A DNA stretch of 64,000 bases from CAVUAF01 sp963739375 (GTDB lineage Bacteria > Acidobacteriota > Terriglobia > Terriglobales > Acidobacteriaceae): the NCBI GenBank assembly GCA_963739375.1, contig CAVUAF010000018.1:310001-374000 (forward strand). Direction: 5' to 3'. Each line of letters starts with the position of its first letter. Position 1 is the first letter of the stretch. The translations under genes were made by a program, and so were the position numbers. This document shows, piece after piece, positions 11,197-19,112 of this stretch. Below the pieces are notes generated by a model. The model was not told the origin of the DNA, did no database searches, and worked only from the letters and a program-made list of their open reading frames with translations.

Positions 11197-11203
11197 GACA
11201 GCC

Positions 11204-11923
11204 ATGGTCGAACGTCAGCTCTTTACGGCACGGCTGGTGCGCGCACTCGACCTCTCCGCGCAAACACGCCACTTCGAGTTCGAGGTGGAAGAAACGCAGC
11301 GCTTCGATTTCCTCGCCGGCCAGTTCATCTCCATGACTGCCGCTCGCGCCGGCCGCGCCATGACGCGCGCCTACTCCCTTGCTTCCGCACCGCACGGCGA
11401 CAACCGCTTCGACCTCTGCCTCAACCGCGTCGGCGACGGCTTCTTCTCCAACTTCCTCTGTGACCTGGCACCCGGCGGCGCGGTCAAATTCCATGGTCCG
11501 CACGGCTACTTCACCCTGCGCCACCCGGTGCGCAGCGCCCTCTTCGTCGCCACCGGCACCGGCGTCGCTCCCATTCGCGGCATGTTGCAGTGGCTCTTCG
11601 CCGATCCGCAACGCCACGCCGGCCACGAGTTCTGGCTGCTCTATGGCATGCGCACCGCGGCCGACATCTATTACCGCGACGAATTTGAAGCGCTTGCGCA
11701 GCGCCATCCCAACTTTCACTATCTCATCACCCTCAGCCGCGCCGCCGGCGACTGGTCCGGCCGTCGTGGCTACGTGCAGGAGCACCTGCCCGAACTGGCC
11801 CGCGACCGCACCGCCATGGACGCCTACATCTGCGGCCTGAAGGACATGGTCACCGCCAATCGCGCGCTTCTCCACGAACTCGGTTGGGAGCGCCGCTCCA
11901 TCCTCTACGAGCGCTTCGACTGA
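11204..11923 (+). CDS. Ferredoxin/flavodoxin-NADP reductase-like flavoprotein
   Basis: A 239-residue single-chain reductase of the FNR family that moves electrons between NAD(P)H and a ferredoxin or flavodoxin. The FAD-binding RAYSLAS motif (about 55-61), the flavin segment GDGFFSNFL and the NAD(P)-binding GTGVAPIRGM (about 120-129) are all present, and the C-terminal CGLKDMV and YERFD match the family. No Fe-S domain is fused. The start at 11204 (MVERQLF) is preferred over ATG 11195 because a TAAGAT box overlaps the earlier codon. Confidence 0.88.
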   Translation: MVERQLFTARLVRALDLSAQTRHFEFEVEETQRFDFLAGQFISMTAARAGRAMTRAYSLASAPHGDNRFDLCLNRVGDGFFSNFLCDLAPGGAVKFHGPHGYFTLRHPVRSALFVATGTGVAPIRGMLQWLFADPQRHAGHEFWLLYGMRTAADIYYRDEFEALAQRHPNFHYLITLSRAAGDWSGRRGYVQEHLPELARDRTAMDAYICGLKDMVTANRALLHELGWERRSILYERFD

Positions 11924-12039
11924 CTGGCGTGCAGGGGGTATGTCCTGGATCAGGTAGAATGACGGCACGCGGCCCAGTATTTGCTCTGGTCGTCGCACAT
12001 CCGAAGGCAGGGGCGCGGACCGCGCGAGAGTGCTTGCCC

Positions 12040-12279
12040 ATGGTGCCACGGGAAGCAGAACCGGTATCGAAAATCGCCCCGGAGGTCAACGCCAGGTTGC
12101 GCGCTCTGGCCCACGACCTCAGCAATTCCATCGAAACCATTATGCAGGCTTCCTACCTGCTGGCTCAATCGGACCTGGATCCCGCCACCCGCAAGTGGGT
12201 GTCGCTCATCGACAACGCCACCCGCGACGCCGCCCGCATCAATCGCGAAATCCGCGAAATCCTCCGCACCCAGGTCTAG
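12040..12279 (+). CDS. Stand-alone HisKA (DHp)-like protein, 79 residues
   Basis: The peptide carries a histidine-kinase dimerisation/phosphoacceptor-like segment, LRALAHDLSNSIETIMQASYLL, followed by a second helix (TRKWVSLIDNATRDAARINREIREIL), the usual two-helix hairpin of a DHp domain. There is no ATPase domain. It could be a phosphotransfer module, a regulator that pairs with another kinase, or a decayed kinase. An alternative upstream ATG at 11959 would add 27 residues, but that ATG lies inside a TAGAAT box. It converges with fadE, 40 nt from its stop. Confidence 0.6.
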   Translation: MVPREAEPVSKIAPEVNARLRALAHDLSNSIETIMQASYLLAQSDLDPATRKWVSLIDNATRDAARINREIREILRTQV

Positions 12280-12319
12280 CCATCCCCGTCATCACGCGCA
12301 CTCCCGCCGCGCCGGCCCC

Positions 12320-14117
12320 TCAGGCAGTGACGTAGCGGCCGGCGTCGAGCACCTTCTGCGCCACCTGCTGCTTGAGCGCGATGGTGTCCCACGACTCGCG
12401 CTTAGCCAGGCGGCGGACGATGGCGAGCTGCGTGCGCCGCATGTCGCCTTCGGCCACGTTGGCGATGACGCGGCGTGCGGCGGCCTCGATGCGGTCGAAG
12501 GCCTCGGCGCTGTAGGCCTGGGTCAGGGCCAGGGCGAGGGAAGCGGCAGCCTCGCCGTCGCGCTCCGCCAGCTTGCGCGCGCGCAGCACGCAGGACTCGA
12601 CGGCGTAGGTCTCAATCGCCATGTCGGCCAGCGCGCCCATCACCTCCTGCTGCTCCTGGATGGCCGCCATGTACTTCTGGGTAGCGCAGCCGGCGGCGAA
12701 CAGCGTGAGCTTCTTGGCTGCGGCCACGAGCTTGCGTTCGGCGACGAGCGCGCCGTCTTCTTCTTCGCTCGTCGCGGGGCCGCTGAGGACTTCGTCCATC
12801 AGCCGCTTGATGGCCGGCATCAGCGGCAGTTGGCCGCTCATGGCGCGCTTCAGCAGGAAGCCGGTGATGATGAGGCGATTGATCTCGTTGGTGCCTTCAA
12901 AGATGCGGTTGACGCGCGAATCGCGGTAGGCGCGCTCCGCGGGATACTCCTCGACGAAGCCGTAGCCGCCAAAGATCTGCACCGCGTGGTCGACGACGCG
13001 GTCGAGCATCTCCGAAGCCCACACCTTGATGATGGAGCACTCGACGGCGTATTCCTCGATGGCCTTGCGAATCTGCTGCGCGGCGTCGGCGGCCGACTTG
13101 TCCACCTCGCCCAACGCGCCGTCCATCATCCCGACGGTGCGGTACGACTATGGCTTCGCCCGCCCAGATGCCGCAGGCGATGTCGGCGAGCTTCTCGCGG
13201 ATGAGGCCGAACTCGGCGATGGTCTTGCCGAATGCCTTGCGCTCCTTGGCGTAGCCGATGGCGTGTTGCAGCGAGGTGCGGGCGCCCCCGACGCACGCCG
13301 CGCCCAGCTTGAAGCGGCCCACGTTGAGGATGTTGAAGGCGATGACGTGGCCCCTGCCGATCTCCCCCAGCACGTTGCCCGCCGGCACCTTGCACGTCGT
13401 CGAGGATGACGGGGCAGGTGGAAGAGCCGTGGATGCCCATCTTGTGCTCTTCGGCGCCGAGGGTGAAGCCGGGAAAGTCCTTGCTCGACGATGAACGCGG
13501 TGAACTTATCGCCTCACCTTGGCGAAGACGATGAAGATGTCGGCGAAGCCGGCGTTGGTGATCCACATCTTCTCCCCGTTGAGCATGTAAGTCGCGCCGT
13601 CGGCGGAGAGCTCGGCGCGGGCGCGGCAGTTGAGCGCGTCGGAGCCCGACGACGACTCGGAGAGCGCGTAGGCGCCGACCCACTCGCCCGACGCCAGCTT
13701 CGGCAGGTAGCGCCGCTTCTGCGCCTCGGTGCCGAAGTACACGATAGGCAGCATCCCGATCCCAACATGCCCGCCAAAGCTCACGCTGAAGCTGCCGCAC
13801 TTGGCGAGCCGGTCGGCGATGATGGCGGAGGAGACCTTGTCCATGTCGGCGCCGCCGAATTCCTCCGGCACGTCCACCGAGGTGAGGCCGAGGTCGCTGG
13901 CCTTCTTGAGCAGCTCGCGCGTGACCGCGAACTCCTTGTGCTCGATCTTCTCAGCCGCGGGAACAATCTCGTGGTTGGCGAAATCTTCCGCCGTTTGGGC
14001 GATGAGCTGATGCTGCTCGTTGAAGTCTTCCGGCAGGAAAACCTGGGAGAGCTCGCGCTCTTCGATCAGGAAGCTGCCGCCGGTGATGCGGGTCTTGGGA
14101 ACTGCCGCTGTCGCCAT
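12320..14117 (-). CDS. fadE: Acyl-CoA dehydrogenase FadE, interrupted by several frameshifts
   Basis: It catalyses the first, FAD-dependent step of beta-oxidation. Read through the breaks, it gives about 599 residues, the size of Bacillus FadE: N-terminal helical domain, flavin domain (YALSESSSGSDALN, WITNAGFADIF), middle domain (GFTLGAEEHKMGIHGSSTC), C-terminal FAD domain (QIFGGYGFVEEYPAER, IFEGTNEINR) and an extra C-terminal helical extension. The frame breaks near 13513 and by single extra bases near 13483, 13392 and 13141, each flanked by perfectly family-like sequence. It is the last gene of fadN-fadA-fadE. Sequencing error is more likely than decay, but as given it is not translatable in one piece. 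Start ATG 14117. Confidence 0.85.
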
Positions 14118-14124
14118 AAGTCCA

Positions 14125-14199
14125 TTTGCAATTTGCGATGGGTGATTTGCGATTGCAAGGTTCTTCAATCGCAAATCAGAAATCGCAAATCGCCAATCC
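14125..14199. repeat. GCGATTTG-iterated inverted repeat between fadA and fadE
   Basis: The left arm is built from CAATTTGCGAT/GATTTGCGATT words and the right arm from AATCGCAAATC words, making a long imperfect hairpin that fills nearly the whole gap between the two genes. A second copy lies at 19026-19110, and both share the centre GGTTCTTCAATCGC. Confidence 0.85.
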
Positions 14200-14209
14200 T
14201 CCTTCGTCC

Positions 14210-15388
14210 TCAATCAATATTTTCAAAGATTCCCGCCGCGCCCATGCCGCCGCCGACGCACATCGTAACCAGGCCGTAGCGGCCGTGGCGGCGCTTGAGT
14301 TCGCGGAGAATGCCGGCCGTCAGCTTGGCGCCGGTACAACCCAGCGGGTGGCCGAGCGCGACCGCGCCGCCATTGGGGTTGACCCGATCCAGCGGCAGCC
14401 CCGCTTCCTGGATGACGCACAGCGCCTGCGCGGCGAAAGCCTCGTTCAACTCGATGACGTCCATCTGCTCGAGCGAGAGGCCGGCGATTTTGAGCGCTTT
14501 CGGAATCGCGTACACCGGGCCTAGGCCCATTTCTTCTGGCTTGTAGCCCGCGGTGGCGAACGCGACCAAGCGCGCCAGCGGCTGGATGCCGAGCTGCTGC
14601 GCCTTTTCTGCCGCCATCACGACCGCGGCCGCAGCCCCGTCGGACATCTGCGAGGAATTCCCCGCCGTTACCTGCCCTTGCGCGTGGAAGGCGGGCTTCA
14701 GCGCGGCGAGGGCAGCGGCGGAAGTATCTTCGCGCGGCCCTTCGTCCATCTTGAAGATGATCTCCTGGCGCTTGGGCTTGGCGCCGTTGGGCGTGGTGAA
14801 GCTGACCGGGACGGGCACCAGCTCGTCGTCGAATTTGCCGGCCTTGATCGCGGCGACGGCATTGCGGTGTGAGCGCAGGCTGAACTCGTCGGCCTGCTCG
14901 CGCGTGATCCCAAAGCGCCGCGCCAGGCGCTCGGCGGTCAGGCCCATCGAGAGGTACGCGTCGGGATAATTCGCCACCAGCCAGGGATTGGCGCTGACCT
15001 TGTTGCCGCCCATCGGAATCATGGACATGCTCTCGGTGCCGCCGGCGACAATCACGTCGGCAGCGCCGCCGCGGATGCGCTCGGCGGCGAGCGCAATCGC
15101 CTGCAGGCCGGAAGCGCAGAAGCGGTTGATGGTCATGGCCGAGCACTCCACCGGCAGGCCCGCGCGCAACGAGGCGATGCGCGCCACATTCATGCCCTGC
15201 TCGGCTTCCGGCATGGCGCAGCCGAGGATGACGTCTTCGATTTCGCGCGCCTCGAGTTGTGGGACGCGCGCCAGCGCGCCGCGGATCGCGACCGCAGCCA
15301 GGTCATCCGGCCGCGTCGCCCGCAGCGTCCCTTTGAACGCCCGCCCCACGGGCGTGCGGACGGCGGAGACGATGATGACTTCACGCAT
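14210..15388 (-). CDS. fadA: Acetyl-CoA acyltransferase (thiolase)
   Basis: A 392-residue thiolase, the last step of the beta-oxidation cycle, cleaving 3-ketoacyl-CoA with CoA. The acyl-accepting cysteine is in INRFCASGLQA (about residue 90), and the base histidine and second cysteine are in GGAVALGHPLGCTGAK and MCVGGGMGAA. Length matches Bacillus FadA. The start is ATG 15388 (MREVIIVSAVRTPVG), with AGGAG 7 nt upstream; the longer frame adds a non-conserved tail. Only 10 nt separate it from the upstream toxin stop, so translation may be coupled to the toxin gene. Confidence 0.96.
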   Translation of the reverse strand: MREVIIVSAVRTPVGRAFKGTLRATRPDDLAAVAIRGALARVPQLEAREIEDVILGCAMPEAEQGMNVARIASLRAGLPVECSAMTINRFCASGLQAIALAAERIRGGAADVIVAGGTESMSMIPMGGNKVSANPWLVANYPDAYLSMGLTAERLARRFGITREQADEFSLRSHRNAVAAIKAGKFDDELVPVPVSFTTPNGAKPKRQEIIFKMDEGPREDTSAAALAALKPAFHAQGQVTAGNSSQMSDGAAAAVVMAAEKAQQLGIQPLARLVAFATAGYKPEEMGLGPVYAIPKALKIAGLSLEQMDVIELNEAFAAQALCVIQEAGLPLDRVNPNGGAVALGHPLGCTGAKLTAGILRELKRRHGRYGLVTMCVGGGMGAAGIFENID

Positions 15389-15398
15389 GACGTTGCTC

Positions 15399-15737
15399 CT
15401 ACAGCCGGCGGATGCCCAAGTGGAGGAGAATAGCGTCTTCCACGGCACGCATGTCCGCACTTGATAACTTGTCCATTCTGTTTTTCAAGCGCAGCTTCGA
15501 CGCGGTGGCGATTTGGTCCACCATTGCCTTTGCCTGCTTACCACCGGCCCGCACCAACGCCTCGGCCGGATACAGCTTTTGAGTTTGAGATGAGAGCGGA
15601 ACAACGACGACACGATTCAATGCGCCGTTGGCCGCATCATTGCTCACCACAACGGCGGGACGGGTCTTCTGAATCTCGCCGCCGATGGCGAGGTCGAACG
15701 AGACCCACCACACCTCGCCACGCTTAACGGGTTCCAT
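15399..15737 (-). CDS. mazF: MazF/PemK-family mRNA interferase toxin
   Basis: A 112-residue PemK/MazF-fold endoribonuclease. It shows the family order VKRGEVWWVSFD, the catalytic-loop Arg in QKTRPAVVVSND, the VVVVPLSSQ strand and a C-terminal helix (ADMRAVEDAILLHLGI). Such toxins cleave single-stranded mRNA at short motifs and are neutralised by a co-encoded antitoxin. The start overlaps the upstream antitoxin gene by 14 nt, the classic TA arrangement. The module lies inside the fad operon, and its stop is 10 nt before fadA. Confidence 0.92.
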   Translation of the reverse strand: MEPVKRGEVWWVSFDLAIGGEIQKTRPAVVVSNDAANGALNRVVVVPLSSQTQKLYPAEALVRAGGKQAKAMVDQIATASKLRLKNRMDKLSSADMRAVEDAILLHLGIRRL

Positions 15738-16095
15738 CGCCGATCAGGCCTTCCGACCAGTCCTGTGCTTCGCGCTCGCGTTCTTCGTCATCGGCCATCG
15801 CGCGGTATCTGGCGCTAAGACTATTCGGCGAATCCTGCGCTGCGGCTCGCGCGGCGCGCTCCACGCTCTCGGCCGCATATCCGTCAACTACGAACCAGGT
15901 TGCTTGCCCGCGCGAGACGGGATTCCCTAAGGGTCGCTTGTCGTTCCCATTCCAGCGTGTCGCTATCACTTCTTCATCGTTCCACAGAATGCGAGCGACG
16001 CTCATTTTCTCCTCCCCAGGGTCGTGAATCACTTCGATTACGCCGCCGACATGCTTTCTCGGTGACAGCACTTCCTCTGGCCGAACATATGACAT
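15724..16095 (-). CDS. Putative composite antitoxin for the MazF toxin
   Basis: A 123-residue protein directly upstream of, and overlapping, the toxin gene. The first 80-85 residues (SPRKHVGGVIEVIHDPG, VIATRWNGNDKRPLGNPVSRGQATWFVVD) resemble a small stand-alone family often seen as integron-cassette-like hypothetical proteins. The last 35 residues are acidic and helical (MADDEEREREAQDWSEGL), like the toxin-wrapping tail of MazE-type antitoxins. Antitoxin identity is inferred from position and the tail. Start ATG 16095 is chosen over the upstream TTG because GGAGGG lies 7 nt before it. Confidence 0.75.
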   Translation of the reverse strand: MSYVRPEEVLSPRKHVGGVIEVIHDPGEEKMSVARILWNDEEVIATRWNGNDKRPLGNPVSRGQATWFVVDGYAAESVERAARAAAQDSPNSLSARYRAMADDEEREREAQDWSEGLIGDGTR

Positions 16096-16113
16096 GCCTC
16101 TGCCCTCCAACTA

Positions 16114-16142
16114 ATATTAGCTCTACTAGAAAACTATGTCAA
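16114..16142 (-). promoter_or_regulatory. Strong sigma-70 promoter of the toxin-antitoxin module with -10 palindrome
   Basis: On the minus strand TTGACA (16142-16137) is followed after exactly 17 nt by TAATAT (16119-16114). The -10 box sits in the perfect 10-bp palindrome CTAATATTAG (16111-16120), a likely autoregulatory operator. The stretch is much richer in A+T than its surroundings. Confidence 0.8.
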
Positions 16143-16177
16143 AGAGCTATCATAAAGAACTTGTGCTGGAGGAAGTT

Positions 16178-18727
16178 TCAATTCCTCAACGTCTTGCCGG
16201 TTTTCAGCGTGTACTGAATGCGCTCCTGCGTCTTGCGCTCGCCGCACAACGATTTGAAGGCCTCGCGCTCCAAATCGAGGAGGTACTGCTCGCTGACCGG
16301 CGTGCCCGGCGAGACCGCGCCGCCGCACAGCACCTCGGCCACCTTGTTGCCGATCTTCACCTCGTGGTCGCTGATGAATTCCCCCTGCCGCAGGAAATGC
16401 ACGCCGAGCTTCAGCGTTGCCAGGATGCTTTCGCCGGGCGCCGGCGCCTCGCTGCGCGGCGCGGGCGCCCGGTACCCGGAGCGCGCCAGTTCCAGCGCGC
16501 AGGCCTTGGCGTCGGTGAGGACGCGCTCGCGGTTCATGGTGATGCGGTCGCCGGGCGCGAGGAAGCCATAGCCGCGTGCCTCCATGGCCGAAGTCGAGAC
16601 CTTGCCCATCGCGATGGTCTCGAACGTACGCTTCAGGGCTTCCATCACTTCCACCGAATCGGCAGCTGGCGCGGCGCCGGTGCTCCGGCGCACGGCAGCG
16701 GCAGCGTCGAGGGCGCGCAGCAGCATCTCCTTGCAGCCGCCGCCCGCGGGCAGCAGCCCGACGCCGACCTCGACCAGGCCCATGTAGAGCTCGGCGTGCG
16801 GCTGGCGTGCGGCGCCGTGCAGCGAAATCTCGCAACCGCCCCCGAGCGCCATGTTGAAGGGCGCTGCCACCACCGGCTTCGCCGAAAACTTCACCGCCTG
16901 CGTCATCTGCTGGAAGCCGCGGATGGCCAGGTCCACCTCCTCCCAGTCGTCTTCCTGGACGGCCATGAGCAGCAGCATGAGGTTGGCGCCGACGCTGAAA
17001 TGCGGGCCGTCGTTGTGCAGGACGAAGGCGTCGAAAGGCGCGCCCAGCGCGCTGTCGGGCTTCAGGGTCGAGACGATGAGCTGGATGATGTCGCCGCCCA
17101 GCGCATTCATCTTGGAGTGGAACTCGAAGCAGCCGACGCCGTCGCCCAGATCCACCAGCGAGGCGCCGGCATTCTTCTTCACGACCTTGGTGCCCGATTT
17201 TTTCGCGACCGTCACCGACCACACGCCCTCCGGTGCCGACTCCGGCCGGTAGCCCAGGCGATCGAGATCGAAGAACGAGCGGCCGGCGGGCACCTCGGGC
17301 GCCGCCTCGTACCAATGCGGGTGGCCGGTGGCGAGCAGTTTCTCGACGTTGGCGGAGAGGGTGCGACCCTCGGCGCGCATGCGCGCGACCGTGGCGGCGA
17401 CCCCGGCAGCGTCCCACAGCTCGAACGGCCCCAGCTCCCAGTTGAAGCCGAGCCGCATGGCCCGATCGATCTCCACCACGGTGTCGCTGATTTCCGGAAT
17501 GCGGTCGGCGGCGTAGTTCCAGAGGTCGGCCAGCGCTGCCCAGAGGAACTTCCCCTCCGGGGTCTTCAGCGGCGCGGCGGTGCCGCCCTCCAGCGCCAGC
17601 AGGTTGCGCAGGCGCTCCGGCGTGCTGTCGATGTTCTTCGCCATCTCCAGCGCGGCGAACCTGGGCTTCTGGCGCGGACGGTATTCCAGGGTCTTCCAGT
17701 CGAGCGCGAGGCGTTCGTCTTCCTGGCCGGGCGATTTCTGTTTCTTGTAGAAGCCGCCACCGGTCTTGTCGCCCAGCCATTTGCGCTCCAGCATCTGCTG
17801 GCAGAAGTCGGGCAGGCGCAGGTTTCCTTGTTTGGTGGACGCGGACGACTCGCCCGCGTCGGCGGCGGTGACAACCGCGGCACGCAGGTTTCCTTGTTTG
17901 GTGGACGCGGGCGACTCGCCCGCGTCGGCGGCGGCGACAGCCGCGGCGCGCGATCCGGCCATGTTGCGCACGACATGCGCCAGGATGTCGAGTCCCACCA
18001 GGTCAAGGGTGCGGAACGTGGCGGAGCGCGGCCAGCCGACGGCGCTGCCGGTGAGCGCGTCCACGTCCTCGATGCTGAGGTCCATCTCCTGCATCAGTCG
18101 CATGACGTTCAGCACGCTGAAGGTGCCGATGCGGTTGGCGATGAAGTTAGGCGTGTCCTTGGCACGAACGATCCCCTTGCCCAGCCGCAGGTCGCAGAAG
18201 TGCTCCACCGCGGCGATGGCGGCGGGATCTGTGGCGGGTGTGGCAATGATTTCGAGCAGCCGCATGTAGCGCGGCGGATTGAAGAAGTGCGTCCCGAACC
18301 AGTGGCGGCGGAAGTCGTCGCTGAAGCCTTCGGCGATGCCCTGGACGGGGAGGCCGCTGGTGTTGGTGGTGATGATGGTGCCCGGGCGGCGGACCTGCTC
18401 CACGCGCTGCAGCAGGGCGCGCTTGATCGCCAGGTCCTCGACCACCGCCTCAATGATCCAGTCGCACTCGGCAAGGCGCTGGAGGTCGTCTTCAAAATTG
18501 CCGATCTGCACCAGGCGCACGAGGTCGCGGTCGAAGAAGGCCGCGGGCTTCGACTTGACGGCGGCGTCCAGACCGGCGGCGGCGATCTGGTTGCGCGCCG
18601 CGCCTTCTGCGCCGGCGGGAACAATGTCGAGCAGCAGCGCGGGAATGCCGGCATTGGCAAGATGCGCGGCGATGCGCGCCCCCATCGTGCCGGCGCCCAG
18701 GACGGCGACTTTCCCAATGCGCTTCAT
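16178..18727 (-). CDS. fadN: 3-hydroxyacyl-CoA dehydrogenase / enoyl-CoA hydratase (FadN type)
   Basis: An 849-residue bifunctional beta-oxidation enzyme. The NAD-binding motif VAVLGAGTMGARIA (residues 7-20) opens the 3-hydroxyacyl-CoA dehydrogenase half, with NTSGLPV, HFFNPPRYMRLLEI and the GDKTGGGFYKK end motif. The C-terminal half is an enoyl-CoA hydratase/isomerase-like domain. This order (dehydrogenase first) is the FadN/YusL type, opposite to E. coli FadB. It is about 60 residues longer than Bacillus FadN, partly from a 22-residue tandem duplication (DAGESPASTKQGNLR) in the linker before GDKTGGGF. The start is ATG 18727. A palindromic operator lies about 250 nt upstream. Confidence 0.93.
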   Translation of the reverse strand: MKRIGKVAVLGAGTMGARIAAHLANAGIPALLLDIVPAGAEGAARNQIAAAGLDAAVKSKPAAFFDRDLVRLVQIGNFEDDLQRLAECDWIIEAVVEDLAIKRALLQRVEQVRRPGTIITTNTSGLPVQGIAEGFSDDFRRHWFGTHFFNPPRYMRLLEIIATPATDPAAIAAVEHFCDLRLGKGIVRAKDTPNFIANRIGTFSVLNVMRLMQEMDLSIEDVDALTGSAVGWPRSATFRTLDLVGLDILAHVVRNMAGSRAAAVAAADAGESPASTKQGNLRAAVVTAADAGESSASTKQGNLRLPDFCQQMLERKWLGDKTGGGFYKKQKSPGQEDERLALDWKTLEYRPRQKPRFAALEMAKNIDSTPERLRNLLALEGGTAAPLKTPEGKFLWAALADLWNYAADRIPEISDTVVEIDRAMRLGFNWELGPFELWDAAGVAATVARMRAEGRTLSANVEKLLATGHPHWYEAAPEVPAGRSFFDLDRLGYRPESAPEGVWSVTVAKKSGTKVVKKNAGASLVDLGDGVGCFEFHSKMNALGGDIIQLIVSTLKPDSALGAPFDAFVLHNDGPHFSVGANLMLLLMAVQEDDWEEVDLAIRGFQQMTQAVKFSAKPVVAAPFNMALGGGCEISLHGAARQPHAELYMGLVEVGVGLLPAGGGCKEMLLRALDAAAAVRRSTGAAPAADSVEVMEALKRTFETIAMGKVSTSAMEARGYGFLAPGDRITMNRERVLTDAKACALELARSGYRAPAPRSEAPAPGESILATLKLGVHFLRQGEFISDHEVKIGNKVAEVLCGGAVSPGTPVSEQYLLDLEREAFKSLCGERKTQERIQYTLKTGKTLRN
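17821..17952 (-). repeat. 66-bp tandem duplication with palindrome, in frame inside fadN
   Basis: Two copies (17821-17886 and 17887-17952) share a 40-bp identical-but-one core. Each contains the palindrome family GCGGGCGAsTCGCCCGC and encodes a 22-residue unit with DAGESPASTKQGNLR (first copy DAGESSASTKQGNLR). The same palindrome occurs in tyrA and pheT. Confidence 0.93.
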
Positions 18728-18970
18728 CAGGCGGCCTCAATGCGTGCCCCGGCCGGGATGCTGCCGGACAGCAGAATAGATGCTAATCCTGTGTGCGGCA
18801 GGCGGCGAAGCGCGCTCGCAGAGAGATTGGAGCTACGAGGGAGAAAGCGGTAGCGAGCAGCCAGGCACATGGTTGATCCGTGCGGCGGGCCCGAGATGCA
18901 AAAGGAACAGCGCGCGCCGTTTAAATGTGGGGTGAGGATGGCAACGGCGCGCGCCTTATTAATTGCAGTC

Positions 18971-19000
18971 AGGGTACTGAATGATGTCTCATTCAGTCAA
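18971..19000 (-). promoter_or_regulatory. fad operon promoter with FadR-like operator
   Basis: The palindrome TGAATGATGTCTCATTCA (18978-18995) has 7-nt arms identical to the Bacillus FadR consensus and the same 4-nt spacer; the arms extend to 9 nt (ACTGAATGA/TCATTCAGT). On the minus strand it lies between TTGACT (19000-18995) and TACCCT (18976-18971), 18 nt apart, so a bound repressor would block the promoter. Confidence 0.75.
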
Positions 19001-19025
19001 GCCCTTTCTTGCCAGCCCAAGCCGC

Positions 19026-19110
19026 TGCGATTTGCGATGGGCGATTTGCGATTTGGAGGCGCGTCACGGGTTCTTCAATCGCAAATCGGAAATCACAAAT
19101 CGCCAATCCC
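19026..19110. repeat. GCGATTTG-iterated inverted repeat, second copy
   Basis: Same arms and centre as the repeat at 14125-14199, here between the fad operator and the Nudix gene stop. Confidence 0.85.
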
Positions 19111-19112
19111 GC

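Larger units (their letters stand above)
18728..19112. other. Intergenic region upstream of fadN
   Basis: No gene is supported. It holds the fad promoter and operator (18971-19000), an inverted pair of GGCGCGCGC-rich arms (about 18910-18955) and the GCGATTTG repeat (19026-19110). Confidence 0.6.

Noticed and set aside
12320..14117. Programmed ribosomal frameshifting in fadE
   Set aside because: Four separate single-base breaks without slippery heptamers or downstream structures are not a programmed site; similar breaks occur in two unrelated genes.
17821..17952. CRISPR-like array
   Set aside because: Only two units, no spacers, and it is translated in frame within fadN.
16136..18853. A 905-codon open frame antisense to fadN
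   Set aside because: Shadow frame; fadN on the other strand has all catalytic motifs.
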